Part shown: positions 4,296-7,125 of the stretch, piece by piece
Layout: each line of letters begins with the position of its first letter
Position numbering within the stretch: position 1 is the stretch's first letter
Origin: JAWVEV01 sp033856535
GTDB lineage: Bacteria > Actinomycetota > Thermoleophilia > Miltoncostaeales > Miltoncostaeaceae
Direction of reading: 5' to 3'
Assembly (NCBI GenBank): GCA_033856535.1
Contig: JAWVEV010000209.1
Coordinates: 1-7,125, forward strand
DNA length: 7,125 bases
Position numbers and translations under genes: made by a program
Notes under the pieces: generated by a model
The model's database searches: none
What the model was told of the DNA's origin: nothing
Seen by the model: only the letters and a program-made list of their open reading frames with translations

Positions 4296-6878
4296 GTGAC
4301 CTCGAGCGGCGGGAAGGGCGTCGAGACCCCGCAGCGGGCGCGCCCGGAGGAGGACGAGGACCGCTCCACCCGCGCTGAGCGGGCGGAGCGCCTGCTGCGC
4401 GGACAGCAGGAGGTCGCCGCGATGCTCGCCGAGGGGGACGCCGGCTGTCTCCCGCGCGTGCTCGAGGCCGCCTGTCGCAGCCTGGGCTGGTCGCTCGCCG
4501 AGATCTGGCGCACGACCCGCGCCGGCACGGCGCTGCGCTGCGCCGCGACCTGGAGCGAGCACCCGCAGCGCCACGAGCCGATGACCGCCGCCGGCCGCGC
4601 GACCGAGGTGCCGCCCGGCGTCGGCCTGCCCGGCCGGGCCTGGGCCGGCGCGAGCCCAACATGGACCGCCGACGCCCAGCGCGACCCGACCATCCTGCGC
4701 CCGGGCGAGGCCGCCGAGTCCGGGCTGCGCGGCGGGCTCGCGGTGCCGCTGCGCGTCGGCGGCGCGGTCTTCGGCGCGCTGGCGATGCACCGCGAGCGCG
4801 AGGGCGAGCCGGACCCCGGCGACCTGGAGTTCTGCCTGGCGATCGGCGCCCAGCTGGCGCAGTTCCTGGCGCTCCAGGAGAGCTGGCAGCGCTTCGAGGC
4901 CGTCGCCGGGTCGGTCGCCGACGCGATCGTGACCACCGACGAGCCGGGGAACATCCTGAGCTGGAACGCCGGCGCGGCGCGGATCTTCGGCTACGACGCC
5001 TCCGAGACCGTCGGCCAGCCGCTCAGCATCCTGATGCTGGAGCGGCCGGACGAGAGCGAGGCGCCCGAGTCGGTCGCCGACGACGGGCTCTTCGACCGCA
5101 CCAGCGAGCTGACCGGCGTCCGCAAGGGCGGCGAGCGCTTCCCGCTGGAGGTCACGGTCACCGGGCTGGCCGGCGACGAGCCGGTGTACAGCGCGATCAT
5201 GCGCGACATCACCGAGCGCAAGCGCGCCGAGGAGCTGCTGGTGCGCGAGCGCTCCCAGCGCGCGCTGACCGCCGAGCAGTCCGCCCTGCGCCGGGTGGCC
5301 ACCGCGGTCGCGAGCGGCGCCGACGCCTCGGTGGTCTTCGACCTGGCCGCCCGCGAGGTGTCCGAGCTCGTCGGCGCCGACAGCGGCGCCGTGATCCAGT
5401 TCGGCGACCGCGGCCGCGTCGTGCTCGCCGGCCGCTGGGGCGAGACGCGCGCGCTGCACGGCGAGACCTTCTCGATGGGCGACCGGATGCCGGCGGCGGC
5501 GGTCTTCCGCGGCGGCGGCCCGACCCGGGTCGACGACCTGCGCGACATCGCCGACGACCCCGGGGCGGCCGAGCTGATCGCGGCGGGCTACCGCTCCGCC
5601 GCCGCCGCGCCGGTGCACGTGGGCGAGCGCCTCTGGGGCGCCGTCGCCACGGCCACCCGCGGGGAGATGCCGCGCGACGCCGCGTCGCGGCTGGAGCAGC
5701 TGGCCTACCTCGTCGCGCTCACGGTGGGGAACGCCGAGGCCCGCTCGCGCCTGATCCACGAGGCCACCACCGACCCGCTCACCGGCCTGGCGAACCACCG
5801 CACCTTCCACGAGCGCCTGCGCGAGGAGGTGCAGAAGGTCCGCGGCCAGTCGCGCGATCTGGCGCTCGCGATGATCGACCTCGACCACTTCAAGCACGTC
5901 AACGACACCCACGGCCATCAGGCCGGCGACCGGGTCCTGTCCGAGGCCGGCCGGCGCCTCCTGGCGCTGTCGCGCGAGGGCGAGCTGGTGGCCCGCGTCA
6001 ACGGCGGCGGCTTCGCCTGGATCCTGCCGGGCACCGACTCCGAGGGCGCCTTCGCCGTCGCCGAGCGCGCGCGGCGCGCGATCGCCGACACCGTCTTCCC
6101 GGGGATCGGGACCATGAGCGCGTCGGCCGGCGTCTGCGACCTCGCCCAGGCCGGCGGCTCCGGCGAGCTGCTGGTCCAGCTCACCGACGGCGCCCTCTAC
6201 TGGGCCAAGAGCCACGGACGCGACGTCACCTTCCGCTACACGCCGGAGGTGGTCGAGGCGCTGTCGGCGGCCGAGCGCGCCGAGCGGCTCGAGCGCGGCC
6301 AGACCCTGATGGGCCTGCGCGCCCTGGCCCGCGCGGTCGACGCCAAGGACCCCTCCACGCAGGCCCACTCCGAGCGCGTCTCCGAGCTGTCGGTGCGCAT
6401 CGCCCGCGCCGCCGGCCTCTCCGCCGAGCGCACCGCGCTGCTGCGCGAGGCCGCCCTGATCCACGACGTGGGGAAGATCGGGGTTCCGGACGCGGTGCTC
6501 TTCAAGCCCGGCCGGCTCACCGAGGACGAGTACGAGCTGGTCAAGCAGCACGCCGACCTCGGGGCCGAGATCGCCGCCGAGGTGCTCACGCCCGAGCAGG
6601 TCTCGTGGATCCGGGCGCACCACGAGCGCTGGGACGGCACCGGCTACCCGCGCGGCCTGACGGCCGAGGCGATCCCGCCGGAGGCCTGCATCCTGGCCCT
6701 GGCCGACGCCTGGGACGTGATGACCAACTTCCGCCTCTACCGCCGGCCGGTCACGACCGCCGAGGCGATGGAGGAGTGCCGGCGCCAGGCGGGCACCCAG
6801 TTCGGCCCCAGCTTCGTGCTGGCGCTGGAGTCGCTGTTCGAGGCGGGCGTGGGCGACCCGACGGGGGAGCTGGGCTAG
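4296..6878 (+). CDS. GAF-PAS-GAF-degenerate GGDEF-HD-GYP cyclic-dinucleotide signalling protein, predicted phosphodiesterase
   Basis: This 860-residue cytoplasmic protein has no signal peptide or membrane helix. Residues 1-32 are charged. Domains are GAF at about 33-192, PAS with PAC at about 196-315 (IVTTDEPGNILSWNAGA.RIFGY, ending YSAIMRDITERKRAEELL), a second GAF at about 330-482, GGDEF at about 488-648 and HD-GYP at about 665-850. The GGDEF domain keeps DPLTGLANHRTF and the metal/fold segment IDLDHFKHVNDTHGHQAGD (Asp528). Its catalytic loop, however, reads R-V-N-G-G-G-F (567-573) where R-x-G-G-D/E-E-F is expected, and the inhibitory RxxD reads R-E-G-E (560-563), so cyclase activity is unlikely. 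The HD-GYP domain keeps H691 (AHSERV), HDVGKIG (H723, D724), H752, HHERWDGTGYP (H775, H776, D780, GYP 783-785) and Asp804, so it probably hydrolyses c-di-GMP or a related cyclic dinucleotide. The GAF and PAS domains would sense small ligands or redox state. A similar helix, AERAERLxRGQ, occurs at 27-37 and 659-669. Confidence 0.93.
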   Translation: MTSSGGKGVETPQRARPEEDEDRSTRAERAERLLRGQQEVAAMLAEGDAGCLPRVLEAACRSLGWSLAEIWRTTRAGTALRCAATWSEHPQRHEPMTAAGRATEVPPGVGLPGRAWAGASPTWTADAQRDPTILRPGEAAESGLRGGLAVPLRVGGAVFGALAMHREREGEPDPGDLEFCLAIGAQLAQFLALQESWQRFEAVAGSVADAIVTTDEPGNILSWNAGAARIFGYDASETVGQPLSILMLERPDESEAPESVADDGLFDRTSELTGVRKGGERFPLEVTVTGLAGDEPVYSAIMRDITERKRAEELLVRERSQRALTAEQSALRRVATAVASGADASVVFDLAAREVSELVGADSGAVIQFGDRGRVVLAGRWGETRALHGETFSMGDRMPAAAVFRGGGPTRVDDLRDIADDPGAAELIAAGYRSAAAAPVHVGERLWGAVATATRGEMPRDAASRLEQLAYLVALTVGNAEARSRLIHEATTDPLTGLANHRTFHERLREEVQKVRGQSRDLALAMIDLDHFKHVNDTHGHQAGDRVLSEAGRRLLALSREGELVARVNGGGFAWILPGTDSEGAFAVAERARRAIADTVFPGIGTMSASAGVCDLAQAGGSGELLVQLTDGALYWAKSHGRDVTFRYTPEVVEALSAAERAERLERGQTLMGLRALARAVDAKDPSTQAHSERVSELSVRIARAAGLSAERTALLREAALIHDVGKIGVPDAVLFKPGRLTEDEYELVKQHADLGAEIAAEVLTPEQVSWIRAHHERWDGTGYPRGLTAEAIPPEACILALADAWDVMTNFRLYRRPVTTAEAMEECRRQAGTQFGPSFVLALESLFEAGVGDPTGELG

Positions 6879-6882
6879 GGGT

Positions 6883-7125
6883 TCAGGACCGGGAGCGGGC
6901 CGGGCGGGGCGGCCGTGCGGGGTGGGTCCGCGGGGCGTCCAGCATCAGCGGCCCGAGCTCCTCGCGGCCGCCGATGCCGAGCTTGGCGAAGGCGCGGTAG
7001 AGGTGCGACTCGACGGTCCGCACCGAGACCACCAACCGCTCGGCGATCTGCTCGTTGGCGAGGCCGCGGGCGGCCAGCGTCGCCACCTCGAGCTCGCGGC
7101 GGGTGAGCGCGCTGGCGCGCGAGGA
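6883..7125 (-). CDS. LuxR-family transcriptional regulator, C-terminal HTH end only (5' part outside the window)
   Basis: The frame is open from the window edge to TGA (6885-6883 on the minus strand), 80 visible residues. The visible part carries the classical GerE/LuxR helix-turn-helix: LTRRELEVATLAARGLANEQ, then IAERLVVSVRTVESHLYRAF, then AKLGIGGREEL, with the recognition-helix segment VSVRTVESHL. A 23-residue Pro/Arg-rich tail follows. This is the DNA-binding half; the sensor or receiver part upstream is not seen, so it could be a NarL-type response regulator, a large ATP-binding LAL regulator or another LuxR type. An internal GTG at 7086 would start inside the first helix and is not a real start. 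It converges on the signalling gene with stop codons 4 bases apart. Confidence 0.9.
   Translation of the reverse strand, partial: SSRASALTRRELEVATLAARGLANEQIAERLVVSVRTVESHLYRAFAKLGIGGREELGPLMLDAPRTHPARPPRPARSRS

Noticed and set aside
5998..6014. A sequencing frameshift as the cause of the lost GGDEF motif
   Set aside because: The reading frame and recognisable domain sequence continue without a break on both sides of the motif, so substitutions rather than an indel explain it.
3786..6623. A 945-codon open frame on the minus strand, opposite the GGDEF/HD-GYP gene
   Set aside because: It is a shadow frame caused by high GC. Its product is rich in Gly, Ala, Arg, His and Asp with no domain, while the plus strand encodes five recognisable domains.
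4661..7000. A 779-codon plus-strand frame overlapping the signalling gene
   Set aside because: It is an alternative frame of the real gene with an extreme Arg/Ala/Gly/Pro composition and no motif.

Overview
This 7.1 kb window has very high GC content (roughly 70% or more by eye, with strong G/C preference at third codon positions). GTG starts, GTGA/ATGA four-base overlaps and clean Shine-Dalgarno sites are all present. Together with protein content typical of soil bacteria, this suggests a high-GC Gram-positive actinobacterium, possibly of the Thermoleophilia/Solirubrobacterales type. The lineage is an inference from composition and gene families only. I see no RNA gene, insertion sequence, CRISPR array or prophage gene, and no gene-free stretch longer than about 200 bases.

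Layout. (1) 1-1775, plus strand: the 3' end of a secreted or surface beta-sandwich protein, overlapping by 4 bases a 475-residue secreted protein. The latter has a signal peptide, two jelly-roll-like segments and a C-terminal region resembling the WxL surface domain; together they look like a small cell-surface operon. (2) 1841-3606 or 3669, minus strand: a short-chain dehydrogenase/reductase, then two small four-helix membrane proteins of DUF2269-like character joined by an ATGA overlap. (3) About 3670-3803: a divergent regulatory region with two inverted repeats. (4) 3804-4196, plus strand: a two-CBS-domain (Bateman) protein followed by a strong GC hairpin. (5) 4296-6878, plus strand: an 860-residue cytoplasmic signalling protein with order GAF-PAS-GAF-GGDEF-HD-GYP. 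(6) 6883-7125, minus strand: the C-terminal DNA-binding end of a LuxR-type regulator, converging on the signalling gene with only 4 bases between stop codons.

The most informative points are these. The GGDEF domain has lost its catalytic signature (NGGGF instead of GGDEF) and its RxxD inhibitory site is RxxE, while every HD-GYP metal-binding motif is kept. The protein is therefore predicted to degrade cyclic dinucleotides rather than make them. The dehydrogenase has a family-typical N-terminal tail encoded in frame upstream of its first ATG, but no ordinary start codon exists for it; an ATC sits where the start would be expected. The divergent region carries a near-perfect inverted repeat and a 12-base perfect palindrome that may be operators.

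I do not see a clearly new multi-gene system. The window is mostly ordinary sensory, stress and surface genes with a few irregularities worth checking.
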